Assembly (NCBI GenBank): GCA_029964075.1
Contig: CM057135.1
Span: 28,199,366-28,263,365, forward strand
Length of the DNA: 64,000 bases
Origin: Patiria pectinifera
Taxonomy: Eukaryota > Echinodermata > Asteroidea > Valvatida > Asterinidae
Direction of reading: 5' to 3'
Positions 49,701-59,781 of this stretch are shown piece by piece. Both the position numbers and the translations under genes were made by a program. Position 1 is the first letter of the stretch. Every line of letters begins with the position of its first letter. Below the pieces are notes generated by a model. That model was not told where the DNA came from. It searched no databases and saw nothing but the letters and a program-made list of their open reading frames with translations.

Positions 49701-52700
49701 CCATGATGCATATGTCTACGATAACCAGGAGAAGGAAGAGGAAATAAAAGAAGATGAACCTATTGGAGAACAGGAAGGAGAGGAACAAATTGAACACGAG
49801 GATGAAAGGGTTGAGCATATGAATACCAAAAGCAGCGATGATGAAGCCCCTTATGAACAACATGTCACCATATCTTTGGAAGCAACCCGTGACCAACCTG
49901 AGGAATTGCCCGACTCGGAAATACCGAATGTTACACCAACTGAAAAACCTAGGTATCCTAAATATATCAACTACGACAGACCAATGTACGAAAACAAGCC
50001 AGGTGTGGGAGCAGAATATGATGGATCTGTGGAACAAATCTTTGATCTTCCCCACAAAACCGCAGAAGGTTCACCACCACTTGGCAAATCACCTGAGATG
50101 TTGGAGACGACAATCCCCGGTGATGAACATGAAGGTTCTGAATCATCGAACGAATCAGACACTACCGAGGAGTCATCTGATCCTTCTCAAGATAATGAGG
50201 AGGAGGAGCAGGAAGATGAAGATGAAGAAGGAAGTGATGAGAGGGAATATCGTGAGCAGACAATGGATTTCTCAAGTGAATATTCCGACGAGCCTGAATG
50301 GCTGCCTCCACCACCTTCAACTGGGGCACGGGTATTTGTACTGACGTCAAACATGCCATATCCAGTTAAGGTGGAGCCACGTCCTGCTCCAGTCGTCCTC
50401 CGTCAGCATTATCGTGAAGATGAGCCACAATTTTATGAACCACGGTTCACAGATACATCTAGCATTCATTCCGAACAGAACACAGATGAAACAAAAGGAG
50501 ATACAGTCGGTGACGTTATGAGGAAAGAAGACGACGAGGACTACAATAAATCTGAGGAAGAACTTGAATCAGACCAATATTTCAGGCCAATCACTGAGGT
50601 TGCTCCCTCTGCGTCAAAATCGAATCTCGAAGAGACTGCAAGACCAATTCCTCAATACACAACTGAGGAAACTCACGACTCCCCCCAGTCAGTGACTTCA
50701 GCACCCGAAAATGCTCCAGAAGTTTCAAGAGATTCCATCGCACCAGGAGAACAAAAAAGCAATGCTCAAGACGTGAAATCTGTGACAATTACGTATACCG
50801 TGATTCATACCAAACCTCTTCAGGATGGAACTCGAGATGTAGACGGTAACACCTCTTCCGATTCCCTCCCACAAGATGCACCAACATCAGATGATCGGCA
50901 GCATCCCAAAGACGAAGGAATGGAAGACCGCGGGGTTACTGATAAATCAATCCCTCAATCCAACTCATATCAACGTGTTTTGAAAGATGAAGACTTTCCC
51001 GAGTATGCCTCCGACCGACCCTACCGAGGCGGTCCCCCTTCAAATGGCTTCACAGAATCTCCGACAGAATACAGCGAAACAATACAACCAGTAAATGCCG
51101 CAGTTGTGGAATCAAGTCCCCCGTCTGGATCAAGAGAGCCCTCTATCAAACAACGGGTTGGTGGCAGTCTTCCGCCATATGAGACTGATCTAGACAAATA
51201 CGAGTTTGCATATAAAAGTTCTGCTGCGACTGAGCCTGAAGTTGAAAGAGAACCTGAAGCATCCTCTGAATACAGGCCAGACGTTGCCCCTGATGAGTCT
51301 TGGAAACACTCGTCGAAATCCATTCCAGTTAATGAAGTTGGACCTTACAATTATACTTCACATCCAGACCAACCGAGAGAAAACCGACACGATAGCCGAG
51401 AAACAACCGTCAAGAAAATCGAGCTTAGACCCGAGGTGTCCTTGTTTACGATCTCGCCAAGAGAGCAGAGCATCCCACACGAGAAACCAACAAGTCCGGA
51501 TGCTGCAGCTTCCTCCCTTGCAGGTGACACCGGGGATACTGGTCCTTACAGATACAGCTCTTGGTACGAGGAGCCAAAAGATGACACCCCTGCGATGGCA
51601 ATTGCTTTGGTGAAGAGTGACATAAGACTTCCGCCTGAGTACATTTCAGAAAGGAAAACTGCTGAGAAGCCTAAGCCTAAACCGAAGCCAAAAGAACGTC
51701 CCAGGGGTCCGGGAGAAAGGCTAGAGGACGGCGAGTATAGTGGTATCAGAGTAATGTGGTATGATGAACCAACTGAGGAGAAACCCAATGAATCAGATGA
51801 CGTCATTATCATCTCTTCAGTCGAACCTCAAGAGGAAAGCCAACCTAAAGAAGAAACACCCCTTTCACCTGAAGTTGAGCCAGGAACCTACAAATACAGT
51901 GCGTGGTATGAGGAACCTGCTGAAGAACCAACAGGTGATAATTATTTTGCTGTTTCACGTCCGGCTACTGAAGAAGACAAATCAAAATCGGACACTGCTA
52001 GAGCTCCCGTGTCGCCTGAAAAAGGGCCAGGGCGATATAAATTTAGTGCATGGTATGACGAACCACCTGAAGAGCCATCAAAAGAGGATTACTTTGTGCT
52101 CTCTGCTCCTAGCGCAAATGAAGACACGTCAAAGCCTGCCTCATCAAGCACAAGAAACAGGGAGGAAATATTTAAGGAAGGACTATCACGCAGTGCTTTG
52201 TATGAACACTACCAACCTCAGAAGCCGGCCACTGAGGATCCTTCAGCAACATTTGTCATCTCTCGCCCTTACGAGGAAGTGTTACGACCCCCAGATGAAG
52301 GAACTCGATCAACGAAGTCTACTGCAGACGATTTATATTATCCCCAAGAAGCAGGTATAGATAGGAATGTGAAAGAGCCAAGTGGGAACAGTTTGTCTGT
52401 AGAGGGCAATGTGTCCGGCACATCATCCCGTAACAATAGCTACGGCAGTAGTAGAACCTCGGGTTCTCTTGCAGATGTCAGTGCGACATCAGGTGAAGCC
52501 ATGAGACGAACGTGGAGTGACGATTCGGACGAGTTTCGTAACGGCAAGGACTCGACAGTGTTCGAGCCGCCTGCTGTTCAGCGAGTCACAAAACTTCCAC
52601 CGCAGCCAAAGCCTCGTAAAGGGAAACCTAGTGCACCGTCAAGCAGCGATGACGAACAACAAAATCAACAGCCGAGGAGGCCAGGAAGAAGTGATAAACG

Positions 52701-54345
52701 AGTACCGGAGGCGAAACCAGATTTAGGAGAAAATCTCAGTCCTAGAGATGAGTACGCTCTTGCTTCATCTTCGTGGAGGCGGATCCCGGTAGAGGAGCCT
52801 CGTCCACCTCAGGAGAGTGCTATTTGGGACTCTGGAGATGACAGGCTTGGAAGAACGAGACCTGGAAATCACGGTGTGCATGACAACAGGTACTCGGTGC
52901 CGGAAAAACCTCGCAAGGAGATTGAACAGATGCTAGACTCACTCGTTGATGACGAGGATGCCTTTAATAGGCCTCAAACTCACGGGAGAGTACCACAGCT
53001 ACCCCCACAGCGATTGGATGATGCACCGGCTATGGGTAGATGGAGAAATGATGGTACAAGAAGCATGAACCTTTTGCCTCAGACTCAGAGTAAGAGCTAT
53101 GAGTTTGTTGAAACATCTTTCCAAGAAAGTCGATTTCAGTCCACTTCTGAATCTCATATCCCTAGAGGGTTTGATGAGAAGGAAGCAAGGGGACGGCACC
53201 CAGATTTTGCTCAGCCAATTACGGTCTTGCGTCCGCGAGGCAATGAGCCATCAAGAATGCCAGAAACCAGACCTGACAACAAGCGGCTACCAGAAGGCCG
53301 TGGGAGACAACCAGTTCCTCGAGATGACGGAAATGATGGCCCATCAAGCTCCAGGGATGAATACAGACTTGCAGCTGCATCGTGGGAAAATATGTCTTCA
53401 GCCAGTGATGAAGGCCCCTTCAAACGAACCAAGATGGAAACATGGGACAATGACCCTGACGCTGGTCCAACACAAACAGCGTATCCGGCAGCTTTGATTT
53501 CAAAACAGAGTCATCAACCAGAGCGGGCTCCAGGTTTTTCTGAAGAAGCATACGCTCCTCCTCGTGGCCCAAGAGGAAAAAGTAATGGGATGGTAGTCAC
53601 TGCAGACGTTCATGTACCTTATGTCCCACCACCTGTCCCTGGCGACCCTCAATTGGCAGTGCAGATGTTGAGTGTCAGTTCATCCACAGCCGAGTTGGCA
53701 CCACCACCTCCTACCGATTGGGGTACACCACGCAAGGCTCACAGCACCCTTGCAATCGGTCAGCAAGTACCCCGTCAACCCAACATGGAGGTTATCATAC
53801 CTGACGCAGAAGCTAGTGTGCCCAGACGTCATCATCGGTCCAAGGGTAGAGGTCCCCATCCTCCCACATCAGGACCCAGATCTGGTCGGTCTCACTCCCC
53901 GGTGTCCATCGCATCTTATTCCAGCACCCAGTCGCTTCCAGCTCGGATTCTTCCACGGCTACCCCGCGACAACGAGCTTGAGAAACTGAAACTGCACATC
54001 GCTGAAATCGGCAAACTGACTGAAATAAAAAGTGCCGAGCTGAGGAAACTCTACAGGAGAAATCCTTCCGTGAGACATCACATTCCAATGAGGGGACCGC
54101 GCGGGGAGCTCATTAGTCCAGATGGGCGGGTACTATCAACGCCAGAAAAGCCAAACAGGGCTGAGCTGGAGAAGTACAAGCGGTTCTTTGACAAGCTCCC
54201 AGAGCCACACTTCCGGAGGTTGATGCATGAGATGTTAGAGTACAAGCACATGGTGAAACAGAAGGAGGAGGAGATAAGAAGATTAAATACTCAGTACGTT
54301 GGGTTGAGGAAGAGGCTTGCTCAGCTCGCTCAACAGGGCAAATAA
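37768..54345 (+). CDS. Giant acidic, proline/serine-rich disordered protein (3193 residues); two exons, one of 9.5 kb
   Basis: Not recognised. The first coding exon 37768-37853 (MFSPMTAARALYKTFVGP, then an acidic stretch) ends in phase 2 at a GTGGGT donor. The acceptor tttacag is followed by exon 44850-54345, which enters in the matching phase and stays open to the stop. Visible parts, with rough residue numbers: acidic N-terminus 20-280; a tandem array of 147-residue units, three copies, with a 76-residue duplication at the end (about 537-1023); an EFPPPPPVDDD motif at about 1043; two modules of about 119 residues, each with SPMSPEPYISAS and a PPKP motif (about 1164 and 1280); Ser/Asp and Glu tracts (about 1570-1680); four to five WY[ED]EP motifs about 50-65 residues apart (2260-2430); two SxRDEYxLAxxSW motifs (2659, 2863); and a C-terminal coiled coil (about 3070-3193). 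There is no signal peptide or membrane segment. A cytoskeletal or cortical scaffold is a guess. Confidence 0.85.
38648..38715 (+). CDS. Possible alternative first coding exon of the giant gene
   Basis: An ATG in good context (cgcacaATGt) opens MSSRTRFSPYDEYVFLYGLT and 22 full codons in all. It runs to a consensus donor, CT|GTAAGT, in phase 2, the same phase as the first exon at 37768-37853 and as required by the acceptor at 44850. Splicing there would replace the N-terminus by this segment followed by LEDAGEKED. Too short to be seen in a plain open-frame scan. Evidence is phase and donor only. Confidence 0.4.
40886..41551. mobile_element. Non-autonomous element with ~215-bp terminal inverted repeats (mariner-like ends)
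   Basis: The left end is cagggcgagtaaaaaaaaag and the right end is its inverse, gactcgccctg preceded by tggttccgcttttc. The arms match inward through tatgtagcacc/ggtgctacat and acctgtttcgtcc/ggacgaaagaggt, about 215 bp in all. Left flank is TA; right flank is CA, possibly a decayed TA duplication as in Tc1/mariner. The 230-bp centre does not encode a transposase. Located in the long intron of the giant gene. Confidence 0.75.
42838..43260. repeat. Three tandem copies of a 141-bp unit
   Basis: Units begin at about 42847, 42988 and 43129. Each contains ggaaactgattg, gaatgaaatttttggtgt, tttgtatct and aatatttggaccgg. The first two are very similar and the third is more diverged. Located in the giant gene's intron. 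No function is apparent. Confidence 0.85.
44276..44420. mobile_element. 'ggcagttgctt' family, copy 2, with inverted ends
   Basis: cacgaaggcccccttcaatgg on the left and ccattgaagggggctggtg on the right are inverted repeats. Inside are agcattgtgttagctatt and gtcatggggcagttgctt, shared with 7008-7150. About 145 bp, MITE-like. Confidence 0.65.
44457..44695. mobile_element. 239-bp palindromic MITE just upstream of the giant exon
   Basis: The outer arms are atactctctaaattccaaag and its inverse, ctttggaatttagcgagtat. The inner arms actagggactagacgtttta and the inverse, taaaacgtctagtccctagt, are a perfect match. The whole unit can fold into a nested hairpin. It ends about 155 bp before the acceptor of the 9.5 kb exon. 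A degenerate relative lies at 36300-36480. Confidence 0.8.
46371..47830 (+). repeat. In-frame tandem repeat array within the giant exon (441-bp and 228-bp periods)
   Basis: The word acttccaagtccaa recurs at 46491, 46932 and 47373, exactly 441 bp (147 codons) apart. The last part is duplicated again with a 228-bp (76-codon) shift (cggaaccaacatttgctgcc at 47441 and 47669). Long stretches are identical at the DNA level, including silent sites, so the expansion is recent. Units carry LPSPxSxSSLNDDAALPDPR and EPRSEPHxEL. All unit lengths are multiples of three. Confidence 0.9.
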
Positions 54346-57300
54346 GACTTGGTTTATAGACCCGTAAGCAATATAATAGATATTAACTTACAGGAGTGTT
54401 GCAGTCGAGTCCACCACAAGTCCTTAAACGTCATTCACAAGTGCTAAGCTTGAGACTCGGTCAAGTCTTAAGCTATTCAAATGAACTTTGACATACGTAT
54501 TCATTTGATATTGTCCAACCACTGTATAGTGAAGCACCCAGGATTTGGCTTCGGTGGGGGCTCACAAATTTGTTTTCCAATTTTTTTTGGAAGTTTGATT
54601 TTTTTTCAAAAAAATGTTGCCCCAGATTTTTGGCCGTAGAAATTTGTGGTGCGTACACAAATGTACACACATTTTTAATTGAAGTGAATGTCAAATGAAT
54701 TATCGAAGAATGGATTTGCATATGCACTTAATAGGTAATCATTGTTTCTGAATATAAGTGCTATATCAAGCATGTTGACAAAGACAACACTCACAATAAA
54801 CCACATACCATTTAATTTATTTTCTTTTCTTTTTTTATTCTAGAGCTAAATCAAAGCACCAGTTTGCTTTTAAAATGCATTTTGAGCCAAAAATTAAAAC
54901 GAAATCTTTAGGCCTATACTTTGTGTTAGTCCCTATCAACACGCTGTTTTTTTATATTTATTAACGTTGCCGATATCTATGTCTCAGTACAAATCAATGG
55001 ATATCATTTTAATTATATCGTTTAGTACATCTGTAAAGCGTAGCCATAGACTTGTATATTTGGCATGTTTATCGCTGCAAGCAATATAGTTTCAAGTTGT
55101 TGACTTTAGTTCCAAGTCATATATCACAAATATTGTCAGTTGGATGATTTAACAAGAGAAACTGTATCTACTCGGAGTATCAAGTTTTATTGCTATGCGG
55201 CTTATCGCCAAACCGTAAAACATGTTGGGTTGTAGTGGGTCAGACTAGATGGTTTTCATTTCAAGTGTTATATCTGGTAATACTTTTTGTGACTGTTTCG
55301 TCACGTCGTCACGATGACTGTATTCAGCTACAACCATTGTCTTTTTTTTTTAAGTATGTCATTATGAATCACAGCTTAGCACTATTCAAAATGTCTGTGC
55401 ACAGCTGAGAAATTATACAGAAAAGACCAAACAATTGTTAAGATGTTCGAATTTGAATACTGGATATCTGCACTATGCTTTATTGATGGAGAGCTCGACA
55501 AACTACCTGGTATGCGTTTGGAACATTTAAACAGAACTTACCAACGGTGGCTGCACATTTTTAAAATCATGAGTATCTCGAATATTTTTAAGGTATGACG
55601 TGCGCAGTCCTTCAGACTCCGCATTACTAGTACAATTTTGGGAAATCGTTGAGTTGTGATGTAATGGTTCGAAAGGAAATGAGGTCCAATTTTTTTTATG
55701 ATTCAAAATTGGACGTTATACTGTATTCCTAAAAGACAATCGGCACTGATTTGGTTAAACTGTTCATACTTCCCACGACATGCTTAACTTTCTACGGACT
55801 GTTTTGGTTTGTATATATGTGTATAGCTTTTTGTTGCTTTATGAGAACGAAATACTGAATTCTTCACACTTAAGTTTTTTTTAATACCTTGAAGTATCAG
55901 ATTCTCGGTTTGAATGTGTTTACTCTATAGCAGCTGCTACATATAGAATATGCATTAGTTTCCAAAGTACATGTATGTTGTTGGCATAATTGAAGAAAAT
56001 GGGACGCAAAATGTGAAAGATGTTAAGAGTTTTGGAATAAGCAATCTGTCCAAGTCTTGAAGAAACCGACTTGTGATGGAACGATACAACATGCCAAACA
56101 ATAACGAAGTGTTTTACTGTACCTTGTGGCCTTGCGGTAAATCTTTTTTAATGGGAAACAGTCATCGTGGACAGCTTTCAAAATGGGATTTATTAATGGG
56201 GTGACCAACAAGAGAAGTATTATTGTACATCATGACCTACAGAGTTTCAATATTTTCTTAGCCTATAGCTCAAACATTTAGAAAAGGGATTCGATATTTT
56301 TGGATGATGTTGTTTGTGATTTTTATTAATTGGACACAGTACAATTCTTCCTTATATTTAAAATAAATTTGTAAGATAAAATCGATAGATTTTTTTCGCA
56401 TATGTATATAAAGAATGTACATGCTTCTTGATATCAAAATTTTGTAAGAACTGAGATGTATAAATGGAAATTTCGCTACATGTAAATTGTAAACTGGACG
56501 CAAATCAAAGATACATTTTGTAATATGCAATTAGTTGATAAGCCTTAATTTCAGTAAGCACTTATATTCCAGCAATTGTAATCACCGATACTTAGAGACG
56601 TGTTTTCTTTCTCTTCGAAATGGCACCGCTATAATAGTTTTGTTTATGCTTGTTTGGTTCTTTTGATTTTGTTTATGTTCTGATGTAGTTCTGAAGTTAG
56701 TATGTCGTACACATTTGTGGTCACAGAGAGAAAAGAAAGTATGATACACTCATTCTGATATTTCTTGCTTTCGAATTAGTTAGTCTAAACCGTTCATTTT
56801 TGTTTCTTTTTAAAGTCATTTGAATGACTTGTGACAAGCATTTTGATGACTGTGTTCCACTAGATAAATATGCGATTGATAAAACTGCTATATGAAAACT
56901 TTTACCACTTTTTTTAAGCAAATAAAAAATATTTCCTGTAAGGATTGAAAGGGAAAGTCTATACCATATATTTGTATTCGGGAAAATTAAGAACTAGTTG
57001 CTTTGAATTTACCATTTTTATGAAATAAGAAGGTTATAGAGTTACTCCAAACTAGTCATGACTTAGTTTGTATTTTGGCATTCAGATTGAATCTAAGTAA
57101 TAAAACGACGGCTTGATTATCAAGCTTATCAGAGTTAATTTATGACTGATTTAAAATATAATTCCTATACCTGAATCCACAGAATATAACAATAGCAGTA
57201 CGTCCGTCATCGATAAAAAATAACTGACCAACAATTATTAGATTTTGTCTTGCATGAATAGCGAAGGACTTTCATACTGAGCTCACAATCACAATTTGTT

Positions 57301-57439
57301 TGGATCGAGCTATGCTCTCCCCATAAAGGGGAATACATGTAGTAGACTCGATATCATCGAAGCCCTACTTCACTGAAACTTTCCCTCGGCGACAAAATCT
57401 CCAAGGCTGTTTTAAAACTTTTGGGGATAATTTTTGAAT
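54346..57439. other. 3' flanks of two converging genes
   Basis: The giant gene (plus) and C2CD6 (minus) converge here. A 'caagtcca' family copy follows the giant gene's stop (54400-54490), and AATAAA at 54795-54800 is a possible poly(A) signal. The remainder is AT-rich with short frames only; nothing else was recognised. Confidence 0.6.
54400..54490 (+). repeat. 'caagtcca' repeat family, copy in the giant gene's 3' flank
   Basis: It reads gcagtcgagtccaccacaag then tcattcacaagtgc, ggtcaagtcttaagc and tattcaaatgaac. This matches the inverse of the right flank of the minisatellite element (23465-23550) word by word, with indels. It probably lies in the 3' UTR, 55 bp after the stop. Confidence 0.6.
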
Positions 57440-59291
57440 TCATCCTTGTTCATCTTCTTGTCTTGCCATTCTACTCCTGAACCTTGACATAGAGACAGAG
57501 CCACCGGCTGCTGGTTGTGTGACTGGGCCTTCGTCCGTAACCTCAACTGGAGTCGGTCGTTGTCGGCGGGCAGGCTGGACGCGTGTTGGCCTCCAGCCGG
57601 ACAGCCGGCTGGCGAGAGACCTTACCAAGAGGCCTGGCAACTCAGCAAGGGTGCTTCGTCTCCTTTCTTCCCTCACTGGCGGTTCCTGACTGATCGGTTC
57701 TCTTGTCTCATCTTCAGCTCTCTGAGCTGGAGGAGAAGTTTGAGTGTCACTGGCTGTAGAAGCCAAGTCGGTCGTCTCCTCACCGATACTGAACAGCGAT
57801 GGTTGTACCCGGCTTGTGGGTGCTCTGCTTACCAGCCCCGGTGCGTTCATCAACATAGAGGACATCAGTTCGCTCAGGTCGGTGGCAGACTCTGCATAGT
57901 CACTATCTGTGCCGTAGGTTTCTGCATTAACGGCCACGCGTTCAGCGGATCCTGCCTCTTTTGGGCCTGCTGATGATGGTCCAGCAGCCTCCCCTTCCTG
58001 CGTTGCATCTTGATCGGTCTCGATGGCACCATGGTCGTGGATGTGACGCAGTACTAGTCTCTCCAGGAACCTCTTGCGTTGCACACGGCTCCCCTGCTGT
58101 GCGAAATCGGTCTGTATCCGATGTAATCTTTTCCTCATTGTCCGTGTGAGGATTATGGGTTCCTGCAAGTCGAGACCCGAGAGGATGCTCTGGGTGCTAC
58201 CCTCTGCTTTGACTTCCGAAGACAACGTCTCGGCTTTGGCTGTGAAGTTGATGAACTCGGGGTGCCCAACTGGCATGGCCGTCATCACGTGACCGGCGTT
58301 TGACTGGTATCTTGTCTGTGGGGGCTCCACGCGGAGGAGGAGAGAGTGGCCAACGATGTCTGAGATCTTTCTCTGCCTGTTTTGGAGTTGATGGCAGCAT
58401 CCGTATCCAAAGATACCGTAGGTGAAGCACATCTCTAGCTCAACTACGGCTTTGGTTTTGTGTCTGTACTGAAGGTCATGTGACCCAGCAACGAATTGGT
58501 TCTTAATGATGTCATACAGGTGCATGTCTTTATGACCGACAATCCTGTGCACGTGAGGGCTCTTGACAACAACCAAGTCAAAGCGAACCTGTGGGGAAAC
58601 ATAAAACAAAAATGTAATGCATAACAGGTTGATGGGAAACATGTAACCAGTTTTAGAGATATTTTCTCTTACACAGATTCTCAAAAAAAGGAAGAACACA
58701 ATTTCAACCAAATGTCGATTTTTAAAGGGGGGCCTTGTACGAGAAAAGCATTCAATAATCGTTGATGTACGAGAAAAGCATTCAATAATTGTTGATGTTT
58801 GGTTGGTATTACATAATGTTTATACAGCTTTGGGAGATAATTTTCTTTAATAATGATATCAATGGTTCAACTTCATGTCAAGTGGGAGAAGGCTATACAT
58901 AAAAAGTGTGAACAATGAATATTTTCTTTGTATGGCCTAAACAGGCAATGGTTTACATCTATTCATATATCTACTATATATTTTACATTTTACTAACCTC
59001 GTTTGAAGGATCGGATCGTTTTCTGGGAATTTTTAGTGAGAAGTGTTTGAGGTCGTCCAAGACCACTTTGGCATCCTTCTCCGCCATGACTGTTTGCGTG
59101 CTCTTGACGAAAGACCCAACTTTAATCCGTACATATAGCTCCGGATCGGTCATCGAGATGTGATCCTCATCAAGGACAATGTCCCGAATGAGTTTGATGT
59201 GCACGCTCAAGACGCCACTCGGGGCTGCCGTGGCATAGGCGGCTGCTTCGTCTTCCTCAAGAATAATTTCTAAGTCCTCCTCGCTTGACAT
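57440..59291 (-). CDS. C2CD6: C2CD6 homologue (CatSper targeting subunit tau), two exons, 480 residues
   Basis: Exon 1 is 59291-58998 (98 codons, donor GTTAGT). Exon 2 is 58588-57440 (acceptor ccccacag), with phase 0 between them. Residues about 24-180 form a C2 domain: LSVHIKLIRDIVL, then TDPELYVRIKVGSFVKSTQT, LDDLKHFSLKIPRK, and HLYDIIKNQF. Next comes VVELEMCFTYGIFGYGCCHQ, matching the human C2CD6 segment that I recall as LEVEFMFSYGNFGYGFSHQL, then GHPEFINF in place of human EYPAFLS. In mammals C2CD6/CATSPERT takes the CatSper calcium channel into the sperm flagellum. The usual loop-3 calcium-binding aspartates are not evident, so membrane contact is probably calcium-independent. The remainder (about 235-480) is disordered, ending in an Arg-rich tail. 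The homologue is shorter than the mammalian proteins. An upstream start in the exon 2 frame (58711) is intronic and was not used. Confidence 0.85.
58736..58795. repeat. 30-bp tandem duplication in the C2CD6 intron
   Basis: tgtacgagaaaagcattcaa followed by taatcgttga occurs at 58736-58765 and again at 58766-58795 with one change. Simple recent duplication. Confidence 0.85.
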
Positions 59292-59781
59292 CGTGGCCGA
59301 AACTTACAAAGACAGTGATCGTAGTGCTTTTTCACAGGTTTTTAAATCATTACAGATTTGCTGCACACGAGAAACGTTTATTGGTGGTCGACCATTTTAA
59401 GTGAAAGTACACGCAAAACGCTCACAAACCTTCGCGTACAAAACGCTCACAAAACGCGCGCACTGAGTCGCACGTTTCGTTGATCTCACGCGCATCCATA
59501 AACTGCGTATTTCACATAATCCAAACGTTCTTGCGTAAAAAGTCGCGTCTAACGCACAACGCTCATTGAGAATCAAGATTTTGTGACGTCTTCGCTGTGC
59601 AAAAAAAAAAAAGTTTTCAGACGCCCGCTGCTGTTTATTAAACAGAAAGTATTCATTCCATGACAACAGACAACAAATAATTACTCTTTGAGACGATACA
59701 ACAAGAGGATCTCGACACGGAAAGACCTGAAATTTCAAAAGCAATTTTCGTCAAATAATTATTGTCTGAAGGCCCGAGGAC
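59292..59781. promoter_or_regulatory. Short divergent promoter region between C2CD6 and the 1030-residue gene
   Basis: Only 490 bp separate the two start codons, so the genes probably share a bidirectional promoter. The middle (about 59400-59560) is rich in CpG and in repeats of acgctcaca/cgcacgtt type words. No TATA box in a convincing position was found. Co-expression, perhaps in the testis, is inferred from C2CD6 alone. Confidence 0.5.
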
